Source: a virus. From it: DNA of 33,913 bases. Made by a program: the position numbers and the translations under genes. The notes beneath the pieces were generated by a model that saw only the letters and a list, made by a program, of their open reading frames with translations, was not told the origin of the DNA and ran no database searches. The stretch spans positions 1 through 33,913 of the IMG/VR virus record IMGVR_UViG_3300036715_001868; one strand, given 5' to 3'. Numbering within the stretch: the stretch's first letter is position 1; the number at the start of each line of letters is the position of its first letter. Below are positions 7,379 to 15,005 of the stretch, piece by piece.

Positions 7379-8095
7379 TTATTTCATATATGACACACGT
7401 ATTTTATCACCTGCAATAGGTGCTGTAAGGTAGGTAATAGTACCACCTGATATTGTATAGTCATTACCTGCACCACTTTCTTGCTGTATACCATTAAGGT
7501 AAACCTCCTCTGTACCTGCTGTTGGTGTATTAGCAAGTGTAAAGGTTACGTTTGAGCCGTTAATTGTACCTGTTGGTGTTTCACGCTTAACAAAGTTTGT
7601 TGTTGAAAGTCCTGCACCTGCTGATGAGAATTGAGAAAACGCAAGTGCTGTAGTGTTAAGTACGATAGCATCATTTGTTGTACATACCCAACCTGTATCT
7701 GCAAGAGTTGTACCCTCAGTAACAAAACAGTACATACCTGCTGTTACCTTTGCTGATGTATCAGCATCAGTTGCACGTGTAGGTGCACCTGATACGTTTA
7801 CAGTATAGATACCATTTTCTGAGCCAGTTGCTTGGTTTTTAAGTAAGATACGGTCACCAGTTACAAGCGTTACACCGTCTACAACCTGACCATTGGCAAA
7901 ACTTGTGGCAAGAGTACCTGCAACAACAGTAGCAACACGCACACTGGCTTTAATATCAAGCCCTTGTATAAGTCCGTCAACGTAACTCTTAATTGCTACG
8001 TCTGTTGATGCACTTGGTGTACCAAAGTTTTGTGATGCGTTTGTAATTGTAGACGGTGTAATTTGCCTTGTTCCGTCAATAGTTGTTTTTGCCAT
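7379..8095 (-). CDS. Tail-fibre-like protein with a duplicated C-terminal module
   Basis: 238 aa. Residues about 40-160 form a widespread phage fibre domain: IKASVRVATVVAGTLATSF, GDRILLKNQATGSENGIYTV, TRATDADTSAKVTAGMY and GTTLADTGWVCTT. Residues about 168-238 (ETPTGTINGSNVTFTLANTP; VYLNGIQQ; APIAGDKIRVSY) closely resemble the C-terminus of the neighbouring collagen-like protein (ipTGTqNGinlTFnLmhTP; YYNGLRQ; APIASDNILVDY). The module looks duplicated. A surface fibre or tip attachment role is likely. Confidence 0.7.
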   Translation of the reverse strand: MAKTTIDGTRQITPSTITNASQNFGTPSASTDVAIKSYVDGLIQGLDIKASVRVATVVAGTLATSFANGQVVDGVTLVTGDRILLKNQATGSENGIYTVNVSGAPTRATDADTSAKVTAGMYCFVTEGTTLADTGWVCTTNDAIVLNTTALAFSQFSSAGAGLSTTNFVKRETPTGTINGSNVTFTLANTPTAGTEEVYLNGIQQESGAGNDYTISGGTITYLTAPIAGDKIRVSYMK

Positions 8096-8111
8096 AAGTA
8101 ATGTTTAATGT

Positions 8112-8936
8112 TTAGTATTGATAATCAACCAGTATGTTGTCGCTTGCTATTGGTGCACTCACAAATGTTATAACTGTACCACTAACGGTAAAGTCATTAA
8201 CAGGTGTTTGCCTAAGCCCATTATAATATAAATGTACCGTACCTGTTAGGGGTGTGTGCATTAAATTAAAGGTAAGGTTAATACCATTTTGTGTACCTGT
8301 TGGTATTTCATTATCAGCAAAGTTGTTTGTTGAGCCTGCACTACCACCACCACCATTGCCACCTGCATAACTTCCACTACTGTAGTTTTTATGTATCTCA
8401 GCCTTTACGATGTCCTCAATACCCTTAATTGCTTTAATGCTCAAACGTGACTTACCTTTAAGGCTCTCAAGTTTGTTACGTATCTCAGTTGCAGTAATTT
8501 CAGCACCACTTGCACCAGTATCACCTTTCTTGCCGTCAAAATAGTCCTTACCCTTAATAGGGGTTACAGCTTTCTTGATACCTGCAACGTCAACAACGGC
8601 ATCTTTACCGTCTTTACCCTTACGCCCTTGTACTCCACGTAGCCCACGTAAGCCACGTATACCCTGCTTGCCCTGTATCTGTTTCTTTATACTAGGGTCA
8701 ACTTTAATTTCATAGGTGTAGTCCTCTTTTTTTTTTACCTCCTCAGTGAGGGTTTCAAGTTTTTTTATTAGTGGTGTGAGGTCAATAGGCTCAGCAATGG
8801 GTATTTCTTTCTCATTAAGTTGTTTGAGCAACTTGTTGCCGTCCTTAATTACCTCTTTGAGTGACAACACCAGAGGGCGTACTTCATTTTGTAACGCATC
8901 TTTAAGTATTTTTTTCTGTGTTTTTTCAGGTGTCAT
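8112..8936 (-). CDS. Collagen-like fibre protein with coiled-coil start
   Basis: 274 aa. Residues 1-70 are a Lys/Glu-rich coiled coil (LKDALQNEVRPLVLSLKEVI). Residues 89-112 and about 129-145 carry Gly-X-Y repeats (GKQGIRGLRGLRGVQGRKG; GKKGDTGASG), a short collagen-like triple helix that trimerises phage fibres. A Gly-rich hinge (SAGGNGGGGSAG-like, about 190-205) leads to the C-terminal 65-residue module shared with the next gene. A 10-A homopolymer encodes Lys-Lys-Lys at 8727-8736. The gene begins 5 bases after the portal fusion gene stops. Confidence 0.72.
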   Translation of the reverse strand: MTPEKTQKKILKDALQNEVRPLVLSLKEVIKDGNKLLKQLNEKEIPIAEPIDLTPLIKKLETLTEEVKKKEDYTYEIKVDPSIKKQIQGKQGIRGLRGLRGVQGRKGKDGKDAVVDVAGIKKAVTPIKGKDYFDGKKGDTGASGAEITATEIRNKLESLKGKSRLSIKAIKGIEDIVKAEIHKNYSSGSYAGGNGGGGSAGSTNNFADNEIPTGTQNGINLTFNLMHTPLTGTVHLYYNGLRQTPVNDFTVSGTVITFVSAPIASDNILVDYQY

Positions 8937-8941
8937 AACTT

Positions 8942-11020
8942 CTAGTTAGAATTATCAAACACTGGCAATGTACCACACTCACAATTTGGGTGTGGGTCTG
9001 GTGGTTGTACTGAGCCGTCAGGGAAAGTATCACCAATATCAACTACCTTACCCTCATTTTGCTTACAGTCATTATCCTCAGGGTCTACTACTATCCACTC
9101 CCATTGACCAACACCTGCATCTTGATAAGCAAGTTTTGCACCCTCATTAGCTGATGCACTTGCCTCTGTTCTCGCTATCATATCAGCACGTGAGCCTTTT
9201 GCTATGTCATAGACGTTTGAAATGTTTGCACTTATTTCGTCTATGGTTAAGCCCTCATCAAGTCCTGCTTGTACTGTATCTACAATAGATGTTGCTGTTG
9301 TTTCTGTAATCTGTTCAGCAAATAACTTAGCACGTGCCTTTATAAAGTTTTGTGCAGGGCTACTGTTAATATCAAATGCCTCACCACCTGCTAGGTTACT
9401 TGCTTGGTCTGCTGACCTATTTAAGTAGTCCTGTAGGTATGGTGTCATAAGCGACACACCTGCCTTTATAGCCTCCTCTTCATCAAAGACAATATCACTT
9501 ACTGCCTTATACTTAAACTCTTTTGTTTCAAGTCCTTTAAGTTCATTACGTAGGTTACGTAGTACTTCAGCCTCTTGCTTAGTAAAGTATGCCTCAAGTT
9601 TTTTCTTGAGTTGTGCACGGCTAGAGTTAAGGTTTGCTTTCCATAGTTTAATATAGTTATCACGTACATCACCCTCAATATGCTTATATACCTTACGTGT
9701 AGGCATCTTACCTACAAAGTCCTCAATTGCTTTCTCAGCAATAGATAATGTCTTTGTGTCCTTTTTTGCAATAGCTTTTACTTTTAGCTTTTCTGACTTT
9801 GCCTTTTTAGGTACAGGTAAATTGTCTATTTCAACAAGGTTAATACCACCCATAATAACATCACCCTCAGCTGTAGGTGGTAAGCCCTCACGTGCACGTA
9901 TCTCATTACGAGTAAGCCAGTTGTTGATACCTGCTGTGTATTCAGCCAATACCTCAGTCCTGTCCTCTTTTACAGGGCTATCAAAGTCAAAGTACAGTGT
10001 ACCTTGCTCGTCAAAGTCAGGTAACAAAAACTCATTAAGTGTATCAACGATATTTTGCATCAACTCTTTAACGGTAAAGAGGTTAAAAACGTAAATACTA
10101 GCATCAGCAGTGGCACGGTTAACGTTATCTGTAAGCCCTAGTATTGTCTTTGGTACTTGGAAAATAGCAAGTATTTCGTCACGGTTAAGTACCTTTTGGT
10201 CAGCAAACTGCATCTCTGACTGGTTTGTACTTGTTTCTTTCCAAGTAACACCACCTGACAAGATAGCAACCTTATGTGCCTGAGCACTGCCTTTATGTTC
10301 CTTATCCCATTGCTCACGTAGTCGCTTGTACTCCTCAGTACCAACAGCACCGTCTTTACCTACCTCAAGTATTCCATTTGGTGTGGCACTATTCTTAAAG
10401 AAGTTTAAGTTCCACTTTCGTATTTCATTATCAGTATCAATTGCCCAAGCACTAGCCTCAACCACTGACATACCCATATGTGGAAATGGGTGCTCACCCA
10501 TTGGGTTAAAGTTTTTGAAATGGATAACCTCGTTAGCATCAAGTGCTATCTTACGCCCACCGTCTTGCTTAAAGACATAACCACCAACAAGCAAAGGGTT
10601 AGCACTATCAATAACCAAACTTACCTTATCAGGTCGTAGTATGTAAATCTCTTTAATTTCACCCTTACCGTCTTTATCACGTGCTAGATACCAAAAGGCG
10701 TTACCATTAAGGTCAAGAAAAGACTGTGTTGCTTTTAACAAGTCCTTTTTAGTCATATATGGGTTAACACGGTCAAGCAAATCTAGTATTGGGTTACTCT
10801 CTACCTCAACACCGTCCTTGTCATAAAGGTCAAGGTCAATGTTTGCAACAGCGTTAGCACGTACTTTTACACAAGCGTTTACCCAGTTTTTATACTCCTC
10901 AAGTCCTTTAAGCTGTACACGGCTCTGTACTCCTACACCATAACGACTACCTAGAAGTTGATAAAATGGCTGTTGTATTCCTTTGCTAAGTGACTGGTAA
11001 AGACGTGTAAAAATGTTCAT
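8942..11020 (-). CDS. Portal protein fused to a MuF-type minor head domain
   Basis: 692 aa, against about 400-500 for a portal alone. Residues 1-410 match HK97-family portals: KNWVNACVKVRANAVANIDL, GNAFWYLARDKDG, NEVIHFKNFNP, QVPKTILGLTDNVNRATADA and GLPPTAEGD. A Lys-rich linker follows. Residues about 430-690 look like the SPP1 gp7 / Mu gpF minor head protein: a long helical part, then IARTEASASANEGAKLAY and the Cys/His-containing end WIVVDPEDNDCKQNEGK...DPHPNCECGTLP. Portals form the dodecameric DNA gate; MuF domains sit inside the head, bound to the portal or DNA. Fusion ensures equal dose. Confidence 0.87.
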   Translation of the reverse strand: MNIFTRLYQSLSKGIQQPFYQLLGSRYGVGVQSRVQLKGLEEYKNWVNACVKVRANAVANIDLDLYDKDGVEVESNPILDLLDRVNPYMTKKDLLKATQSFLDLNGNAFWYLARDKDGKGEIKEIYILRPDKVSLVIDSANPLLVGGYVFKQDGGRKIALDANEVIHFKNFNPMGEHPFPHMGMSVVEASAWAIDTDNEIRKWNLNFFKNSATPNGILEVGKDGAVGTEEYKRLREQWDKEHKGSAQAHKVAILSGGVTWKETSTNQSEMQFADQKVLNRDEILAIFQVPKTILGLTDNVNRATADASIYVFNLFTVKELMQNIVDTLNEFLLPDFDEQGTLYFDFDSPVKEDRTEVLAEYTAGINNWLTRNEIRAREGLPPTAEGDVIMGGINLVEIDNLPVPKKAKSEKLKVKAIAKKDTKTLSIAEKAIEDFVGKMPTRKVYKHIEGDVRDNYIKLWKANLNSSRAQLKKKLEAYFTKQEAEVLRNLRNELKGLETKEFKYKAVSDIVFDEEEAIKAGVSLMTPYLQDYLNRSADQASNLAGGEAFDINSSPAQNFIKARAKLFAEQITETTATSIVDTVQAGLDEGLTIDEISANISNVYDIAKGSRADMIARTEASASANEGAKLAYQDAGVGQWEWIVVDPEDNDCKQNEGKVVDIGDTFPDGSVQPPDPHPNCECGTLPVFDNSN

Positions 11021-11043
11021 ATAAAAATGTTGTTTATGTTTTT

Positions 11044-11052
11044 AGTATAACA
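11044..11052 (-). promoter_or_regulatory. Extended -10 box (TGTTATACT) just upstream of the portal gene
   Basis: Minus-strand TGT-TATACT ends 23 bases before the portal ATG. No -35 at the right distance. It may be a second start signal downstream of the stronger TTGATA/TAATAT promoter at 11066-11094. Confidence 0.4.
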
Positions 11053-11065
11053 CAACGACTGCAAT

Positions 11066-11094
11066 ATATTACTTATGCACAGTGCATTTATCAA
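11066..11094 (-). promoter_or_regulatory. Promoter TTGATA-17-TAATAT with palindromic operator, for portal and late head genes
   Basis: On the minus strand TTGATA (11094-11089) and TAATAT (11071-11066) are separated by exactly 17 bases. The spacer holds a perfect odd palindrome ATGCAC-A-GTGCAT (11075-11087), a position where a bound dimer would block RNA polymerase. A related half-site, ATGCACAG, occurs at 20861. The transcript would run left into the portal and the late genes. Confidence 0.6.
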
Positions 11095-11102
11095 CATCGC
11101 TA

Positions 11103-11132
11103 TTGACACTATGTTACTAAAAGTGTTACAGT
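11103..11132 (+). promoter_or_regulatory. Plus-strand promoter TTGACA-18-TACAGT with TGT extension
   Basis: TTGACA (11103-11108) is a perfect -35. After 18 bases comes TACAGT (11127-11132), preceded by TGT, giving an extended -10. It points right, away from the portal promoter. The two -35 boxes are 8 bases apart. The predicted start is near 11139. No gene is in front of it on this strand, only the structured stretch and terminator at 11181-11208. Confidence 0.5.
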
Positions 11133-11138
11133 ATCGGT

Positions 11139-11208
11139 GTAGGCTACCGTATACGTGATACGACTTTAAACAGTTGGGAAAAGACACCTTTGCAGGGTGT
11201 CTTTTTTT
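11139..11208 (+). ncRNA. Candidate small RNA of about 70 nt between terL and portal
   Basis: The stretch starts at the predicted start of the TTGACA/TACAGT promoter and ends in the T-run of a rho-independent terminator. It contains GTAG/CTAC (11139-11147) and CGTAT/ATACG (148-162) small hairpins, then the 8-bp terminator stem. No ORF with a sensible start fits. It would be antisense to any terL-to-portal read-through transcript, so it could limit that or act elsewhere. Evidence is promoter plus terminator only. Confidence 0.35.
11181..11208. terminator. Intrinsic terminator between terL and portal, stronger in the plus direction
   Basis: Stem AAGACACC / GGTGTCTT (8 bp) with a 7-base loop. 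In the plus direction the last stem bases run into seven T (11202-11208). In the minus direction only four T occur around the stem end before CCC. It overlaps the terL stop codon (11207-11209). It can end the plus-strand small RNA and probably weakens terL read-through into the portal unit. Confidence 0.65.
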
Positions 11209-12571
11209 ATATCCACATAATGTTAGGTATCGGTGCAAAGTCAAAGTACATACGCATCATAAGGGTATCTGAAAAGTCAGGTGACCTACCTAGATGCTCT
11301 TTCATTTTGTCTTTAGGTATCACAGCAACCTTACCGTCTTTATCCATATTGTGTTGCTTTACCTGTTCCAACTCCTCACTTATCATTTGTTTTATCTTTT
11401 CATTTTGAGTATCAACACGCATCTTACGTGCGTTAATTTTCTTTGCTAGGGCAAAGTAACACTGGCTCTTGAGGTTTTGGTAGTTCTCTCCATTAAACGG
11501 TGTACCGTTGTTTAGAAAACCCTTACAGCCCAAGAAGTCCTTAACACCTCCACCTACACCGTCCTCGTCTACAAGTACACGGCTGATACCTACACCGTAC
11601 TTATCACGCCACTCTTGTATGATACCTGCCGTTGATAACTTCTTTGGGTCGTTAAAATCAGGTACGGTTGGTAACTTCGTGTACATTGCTATACGTTTAC
11701 AAGCAAAGCCCTCCCAGTATGAAATAACTGTCTTGTCGCTACCCATACGTGCTACGTCAGCAATGATGCACTTAAAATCACTGTCAGGCACAGGGTTACT
11801 CCAAAGGTCTTGTATTGCCTCAAAATCAACCAAACGTGCAGGGTCGTCGTCATACTCCCAGTTACCAAATAGTAAGCGTTCCTTTATCTCTTTTGGCTGT
11901 CTGCTGAGGTTATCAACATAGGTTGGGTCAATAAAAGGGTTATCAGTAGCAAGTGACTGCATAAACATCTTGTCATACGGCAATGTGCCACGTTTCCACG
12001 GCAAATAAAACTCACTATATAAATAGTTTTTACTTGGGTTACAGGTTAACAACTGCTTAGGTATAAGCCCAAACTCACGCAACTTATAACGTATACGTGA
12101 CCTGAGCACATCCTTACCTTTCTGCTCTACCTGTTGTGCCTCGTCAATAAAAGATGTTGTGAGTTCGTAACTACCTAGACGGTCATAGTTTGGGTCACTT
12201 GGGTAATAGTCCAACTCTAGTAAATAAATAACGCTACCTGTCTGTGGAAAAGTAACCGTGTTGTTTTGTTGGTTATATACATAATCTCTACCGTCACGTA
12301 AGCCGTCTAAACTCATTTGGTCAAAGAGTGTGAGCAGGGTAGTTTTCTTTAAGGTTACCAACTCCTTACGTGCTATTGCTACACGTGCACCCATATAGTT
12401 AATACACACGTCAATGACGTACATACAACCCAAACGGCTTTTACCTCCACCTGCACCACCTCCATAAACAAACTCTGTTATCTCTTTATTTTCTCGTAAG
12501 ATAAGTAACGCCTCGTACTGTTTAGGTGACACCTGACGCTTAATTTTCGTGGTATATGATGTACTAGCCAT
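11207..12571 (-). CDS. terL: Terminase large subunit
   Basis: 454 aa, the expected size. ATPase: Walker A GGGAGGGKS at residues 37-45; Walker B FIDEA at 141-145; the coupling motif is LLTCNPS (175-180). The nuclease has the RNase-H-like acidic residues Asp272 (IIADVARMGSDKT), Asp335 (VLVDEDGVGGG) and a C-terminal Asp near 437-440 (PDFSDTLMM). It packages DNA through the portal and cuts it. It overlaps terS by 8 bases and lies before the portal unit. Whether packaging is cos- or pac-type cannot be read from the sequence. Confidence 0.95.
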   Translation of the reverse strand: MASTSYTTKIKRQVSPKQYEALLILRENKEITEFVYGGGAGGGKSRLGCMYVIDVCINYMGARVAIARKELVTLKKTTLLTLFDQMSLDGLRDGRDYVYNQQNNTVTFPQTGSVIYLLELDYYPSDPNYDRLGSYELTTSFIDEAQQVEQKGKDVLRSRIRYKLREFGLIPKQLLTCNPSKNYLYSEFYLPWKRGTLPYDKMFMQSLATDNPFIDPTYVDNLSRQPKEIKERLLFGNWEYDDDPARLVDFEAIQDLWSNPVPDSDFKCIIADVARMGSDKTVISYWEGFACKRIAMYTKLPTVPDFNDPKKLSTAGIIQEWRDKYGVGISRVLVDEDGVGGGVKDFLGCKGFLNNGTPFNGENYQNLKSQCYFALAKKINARKMRVDTQNEKIKQMISEELEQVKQHNMDKDGKVAVIPKDKMKEHLGRSPDFSDTLMMRMYFDFAPIPNIMWI

Positions 12572-13082
12572 TTGTTGTTGTTTCTACTTTACGTGCAGGT
12601 ACAGGTACTACCTCGTATGATACTGATGCAACGCCCTTATAGTCGTGCTCTACTGTCTGCTTTTCACTCCATTTTTCTACGAGTTGAAACCATAACTTTA
12701 CCTCTAGCATATTGCCCTTACGTATAGCAGTGTTGTATAAAGAAAACAAAACATTTTTGCTCAAGTTTTTAGCCCATAGCATTGCCTCGTCCATTCCATT
12801 TTGTGCACCTACTGTTTTATTCCAGTCACAAAGTGTGCCCTCGTCAACATTAAAACGTGCACCAAACTCCTTTTGAGTAGTTAAGTCTACAAGGTTTAAC
12901 ATTTCCTCATTCTCAATACCCATTGACATTGCAAACTCACGTGGGCTTGGTCGCTCTTTAGTTTTCTTATCTATCGGTGGAAACCTAAAAAATGCAGGTA
13001 TGCTACGCCACAAGCAATAAAGGTCATACTCGTATTTTTTCTTTGGCTCTATGGTGACTAAATTGGTGTTAATTGGTGGCAT
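12564..13082 (-). CDS. Terminase small subunit (putative)
   Basis: 172 aa. Residues about 45-95 contain a HTH-like segment (LTTQKEFGARFNVDEGTLCDWNK is the pattern, with 'TQKEFGARF' as first helix), followed by a helical part suited to oligomerisation (WAKNLSKNVLFSLYNTAI). The position just before terL, with 8 bases of overlap, supports TerS, which recognises viral DNA and starts packaging. Sequence alone is weak because TerS families diverge. An extended -10 box ends 10 bases before the ATG. Confidence 0.75.
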   Translation of the reverse strand: MPPINTNLVTIEPKKKYEYDLYCLWRSIPAFFRFPPIDKKTKERPSPREFAMSMGIENEEMLNLVDLTTQKEFGARFNVDEGTLCDWNKTVGAQNGMDEAMLWAKNLSKNVLFSLYNTAIRKGNMLEVKLWFQLVEKWSEKQTVEHDYKGVASVSYEVVPVPARKVETTTNG

Positions 13083-13092
13083 ATTTACTATT

Positions 13093-13119
13093 ATTATAAC
13101 ACAATATGCTTTTCGTCAA
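13093..13119 (-). promoter_or_regulatory. Promoter TTGACG-15-TATAAT with TGT extension, upstream of terS
   Basis: Minus strand: TTGACG (13119-13114), a short 15-base spacer, then TGT and TATAAT (13098-13093). The -10 ends 10 bases before the terS ATG, so the mRNA would have a leader of only about 3-4 bases. The -35 abuts the stop codon of the preceding gene. Confidence 0.55.
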
Positions 13120-13401
13120 TTACGAGTTACTAACATACAAGCAATAAAAACTACCCTTAGGCGTTACCTTGTGCTCATAGTCTTTAAGTACGCAAAACCT
13201 AAACTGCTGTGGTAAACCTATAGCCACAACATCTTTCATTTCCCACCCTATACGTAGTACTAAGTGCTCTTTACGTATCTGTATTGCTATACCTAAGTCC
13301 TTTTGTTTGTCGCTCTTGTAACCTTTAACAACAAAGATAGTAACAATGTTACCTTGATATGGTTGTTGTGGTGTTTGGTCTTGATAGTTTATTACGTTCA
13401 T
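13120..13401 (-). CDS. Hypothetical protein upstream of terS
   Basis: 93 aa from ATG at 13401, not recognised. A longer reading from GTG at 13431 adds ten residues (Val/Thr-rich), but ATG is preferred because GTG starts seem not to be used elsewhere here. The sequence suggests a small mixed alpha/beta domain: NIVTIFVVKGYKSDKQKD, then HLVLRIGWEMKDVVAIGL and FRFCVLKDYEHKV. No metal or catalytic motif is evident. It ends where the terS promoter begins and is the last gene of the small-gene block. Confidence 0.55.
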   Translation of the reverse strand: MNVINYQDQTPQQPYQGNIVTIFVVKGYKSDKQKDLGIAIQIRKEHLVLRIGWEMKDVVAIGLPQQFRFCVLKDYEHKVTPKGSFYCLYVSNS

Positions 13402-13499
13402 ATCGGTTGTTGTTGTATATACGTGCCTCACTCCTTTTGCAATATATACATATACGCTTTGGTTTGGTAACCTGACGTGTGCAGGTTTGTCGTTGGCAT

Positions 13500-13703
13500 T
13501 TATTTTGCATTTTTGCTCTGTACTAAACCCTTAATACGGTCAATAATTTCCTTTGCTTTTTTATCAGCATTAGGCAATGGCACTCTGCGTGTACGTGTAA
13601 CCTCAATAAGTTTGTTAAGCTGTTCATTTATTTGTATGTCGTACTCATTACCAAACTCAAGTTTACCTATATCAATTTTGTAGTCTTTAATGGTTACTAT
13701 CAT
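13500..13703 (-). CDS. Small charged hypothetical protein
   Basis: 67 aa, not recognised. The N-terminal strand region (TIKDYKIDIGKLEFGNEYDI) is followed by a Lys/Arg-rich helical C-terminus (NADKKAKEIIDRIKGLVQSK). Its ATG overlaps the TGA of the 34-aa gene upstream (ATGA), so it is likely translated by coupling. No membrane segment. Confidence 0.55.
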   Translation of the reverse strand: MIVTIKDYKIDIGKLEFGNEYDIQINEQLNKLIEVTRTRRVPLPNADKKAKEIIDRIKGLVQSKNAK

Positions 13704-13804
13704 TTACGTTTTTGTTTAATTACATCAAATAAGCTCTGAGTTGCAACCCCTCGCTTAATTGCCTTTGCCTCATATTCTGTTGTTGCTAGTGGCTTTACTT
13801 TCAT
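13700..13804 (-). CDS. 34-aa basic hypothetical protein
   Basis: 34 aa (MKVKPLATTEYEAKAIKRG, then VATQSLFDVIKQKRK). It is net basic and probably one or two helices. It is real by context: its ATG overlaps the stop of the zinc-ribbon gene upstream and its TGA overlaps the next ATG, both as 4-base ATGA overlaps, so it fills an otherwise empty 97-base gap perfectly. Function unknown. Confidence 0.6.
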   Translation of the reverse strand: MKVKPLATTEYEAKAIKRGVATQSLFDVIKQKRK

Positions 13805-14076
13805 ACAAATATACTTTGTTTTATTGCAACAAATGTTTCAGCCAAAATCTCTTTATGTGTAATGCAGTGTGGACAGTCTACAATTTCAGTTGTTTCACTT
13901 CCTCCGTAGTCGTAGTAGTCATATTTTTCTGTGTACTTACCTGTGTTATTACATTTATAGCAAACACGGTTTGGGTTGTAGTAACACGTCTTTTCGTGCC
14001 TAACCATTACGTGCTGTATACGTACCAGTGGGCAAAATGCACATCTAAACTTTGGTTTTAATTTTACTGGTATCAT
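13801..14076 (-). CDS. Zinc-ribbon protein
   Basis: 91 aa with several CxxC knuckles: FRCAFCPLV at about 11-14, VCYKCNNTGK at about 37-42 and VDCPHCITH at about 66-71, plus His residues. The middle pair CYKCNNTG resembles the DnaJ-type Cys-rich zinc repeat (CxxCxGxG). It likely binds one or two zinc ions and contacts nucleic acid or protein. It is linked to both neighbours by ATGA overlaps. Exact role unknown. Confidence 0.6.
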   Translation of the reverse strand: MIPVKLKPKFRCAFCPLVRIQHVMVRHEKTCYYNPNRVCYKCNNTGKYTEKYDYYDYGGSETTEIVDCPHCITHKEILAETFVAIKQSIFV

Positions 14077-14519
14077 ATAACTTTTATAATACTTGGGTCT
14101 ATATCAATTATTTTACGTGGGTCAAGTTCGTGCCTCATAAACTTGCGTGTACCGTAGGTAACAGTCTTAAAACCTCCACGCTTTCCTGTTTCAAGTTCAG
14201 TAACATTACCATACTGCTCAATGGCATCAGTAATACTAAGTTGTTTAGTAATCAAAAACCAGTTTGGGTAAGCACACTCTAGTGAGCCATATTTATGCAA
14301 CTCACTCCAAATATCCTCACTACAATGTTTTGTTATAGCAAAACCCCATTGTGTACACTCACCACACCAACCGTCAAACAATTGTTTGCCATATCTACCA
14401 AGATAAGGTTTTAGGTGTGCAGGTATAAGTATCTCAGCAACTTCAGCCTCAATTTGCTCAGCACTTTTGTATGTGCCATTTTCTATTGGGTCATAGTGTT
14501 TTTCGTAGTCTACTTGCAT
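14073..14519 (-). CDS. Hypothetical early protein
   Basis: 148 aa, not recognised. It is mixed alpha/beta with a short Cys pair (DGWCGECTQWGF) and His at HCSEDIWSELHKYGS. The C-terminal part reads FMRHELDPRKIIDIDPS. It overlaps the upstream gene by 10 bases and the zinc-ribbon gene by 4 (ATGA). No signal peptide or membrane helix. No function is proposed. Confidence 0.6.
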   Translation of the reverse strand: MQVDYEKHYDPIENGTYKSAEQIEAEVAEILIPAHLKPYLGRYGKQLFDGWCGECTQWGFAITKHCSEDIWSELHKYGSLECAYPNWFLITKQLSITDAIEQYGNVTELETGKRGGFKTVTYGTRKFMRHELDPRKIIDIDPSIIKVI

Positions 14520-14758
14520 AAAAGTCTTATTATTTTTTTCTCAAACAGCTCATTTGATAACTGCCCCCATTCCTTAGTAGGTAAATGAAAGTACTTTAGC
14601 CTTGTTGGGTACACGTCTAGTACATTATTAACACGTACTTGGTAATCAGTTATGTGTCGCATTGTATAGCCTTTTTCCTCACAAAGGTCAGTAAGTTTAC
14701 AGAGGTTAAGGTTACGTGCATTTGCATCTCTTTGTTTTACAGCTTGTGTTTTACTCAT
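14510..14758 (-). CDS. Small early phage protein of a common unknown type
   Basis: 82 aa. The phrase DYQVRVNNVLDVYPTRLKYF followed by HLPTKEWGQL recalls short phage proteins with 'YQ.RV...LDV.P...R.H' found near replication genes of many phages; their function is not known to me. N-terminal half is Lys/Arg-rich and helical. It overlaps the next gene by 10 bases and starts one base after the previous stop. Confidence 0.55.
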   Translation of the reverse strand: MSKTQAVKQRDANARNLNLCKLTDLCEEKGYTMRHITDYQVRVNNVLDVYPTRLKYFHLPTKEWGQLSNELFEKKIIRLLCK

Positions 14759-14759
14759 A

Positions 14760-15005
14760 CTACTTTTTTGTAATTATTACCTCACCAAACTCACCACTAT
14801 TACCTACTTTATACACAAACTCTATCTCAATACCCTTGCGTGGGTGAAAGTACTTTAGTACACCACTAACAATTTGTGCAGGGTTAAGTGATATATCACC
14901 CCTACCATTATCAAGTTGTATAGGTAGTATCACAGGAAAACGTAAAGTATTTACACCTTTCTTAAAAATAAGTTTTTTCTTACTTTCTATTTTTTTATTT
15001 AACAT
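14760..15005 (-). CDS. Small basic hypothetical protein
   Basis: 81 aa, not recognised. A very basic N-terminus (NKKIESKKKLIFKKGV) precedes a beta-rich body (VILPIQLDNGRGDISLNPAQ; GIEIEFVYKVGNSGEFGEVI). It could bind nucleic acid through its tail, but no motif supports this. Its ATG overlaps the end of the 46-aa gene by 11 bases. Confidence 0.5.
   Translation of the reverse strand: MLNKKIESKKKLIFKKGVNTLRFPVILPIQLDNGRGDISLNPAQIVSGVLKYFHPRKGIEIEFVYKVGNSGEFGEVIITKK

Noticed and set aside
8727-8736. Ten-A run in the collagen-like gene as a programmed frameshift
   Set aside because: The -1 frame stops after about six codons, and no useful alternative product results. Lys codons explain it.
11017-11244. 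75-codon minus-strand frame overlapping portal start and terL end
   Set aside because: It runs across the promoter, palindrome and terminator and overlaps the terL 3' end in another frame. No recognisable protein pattern.
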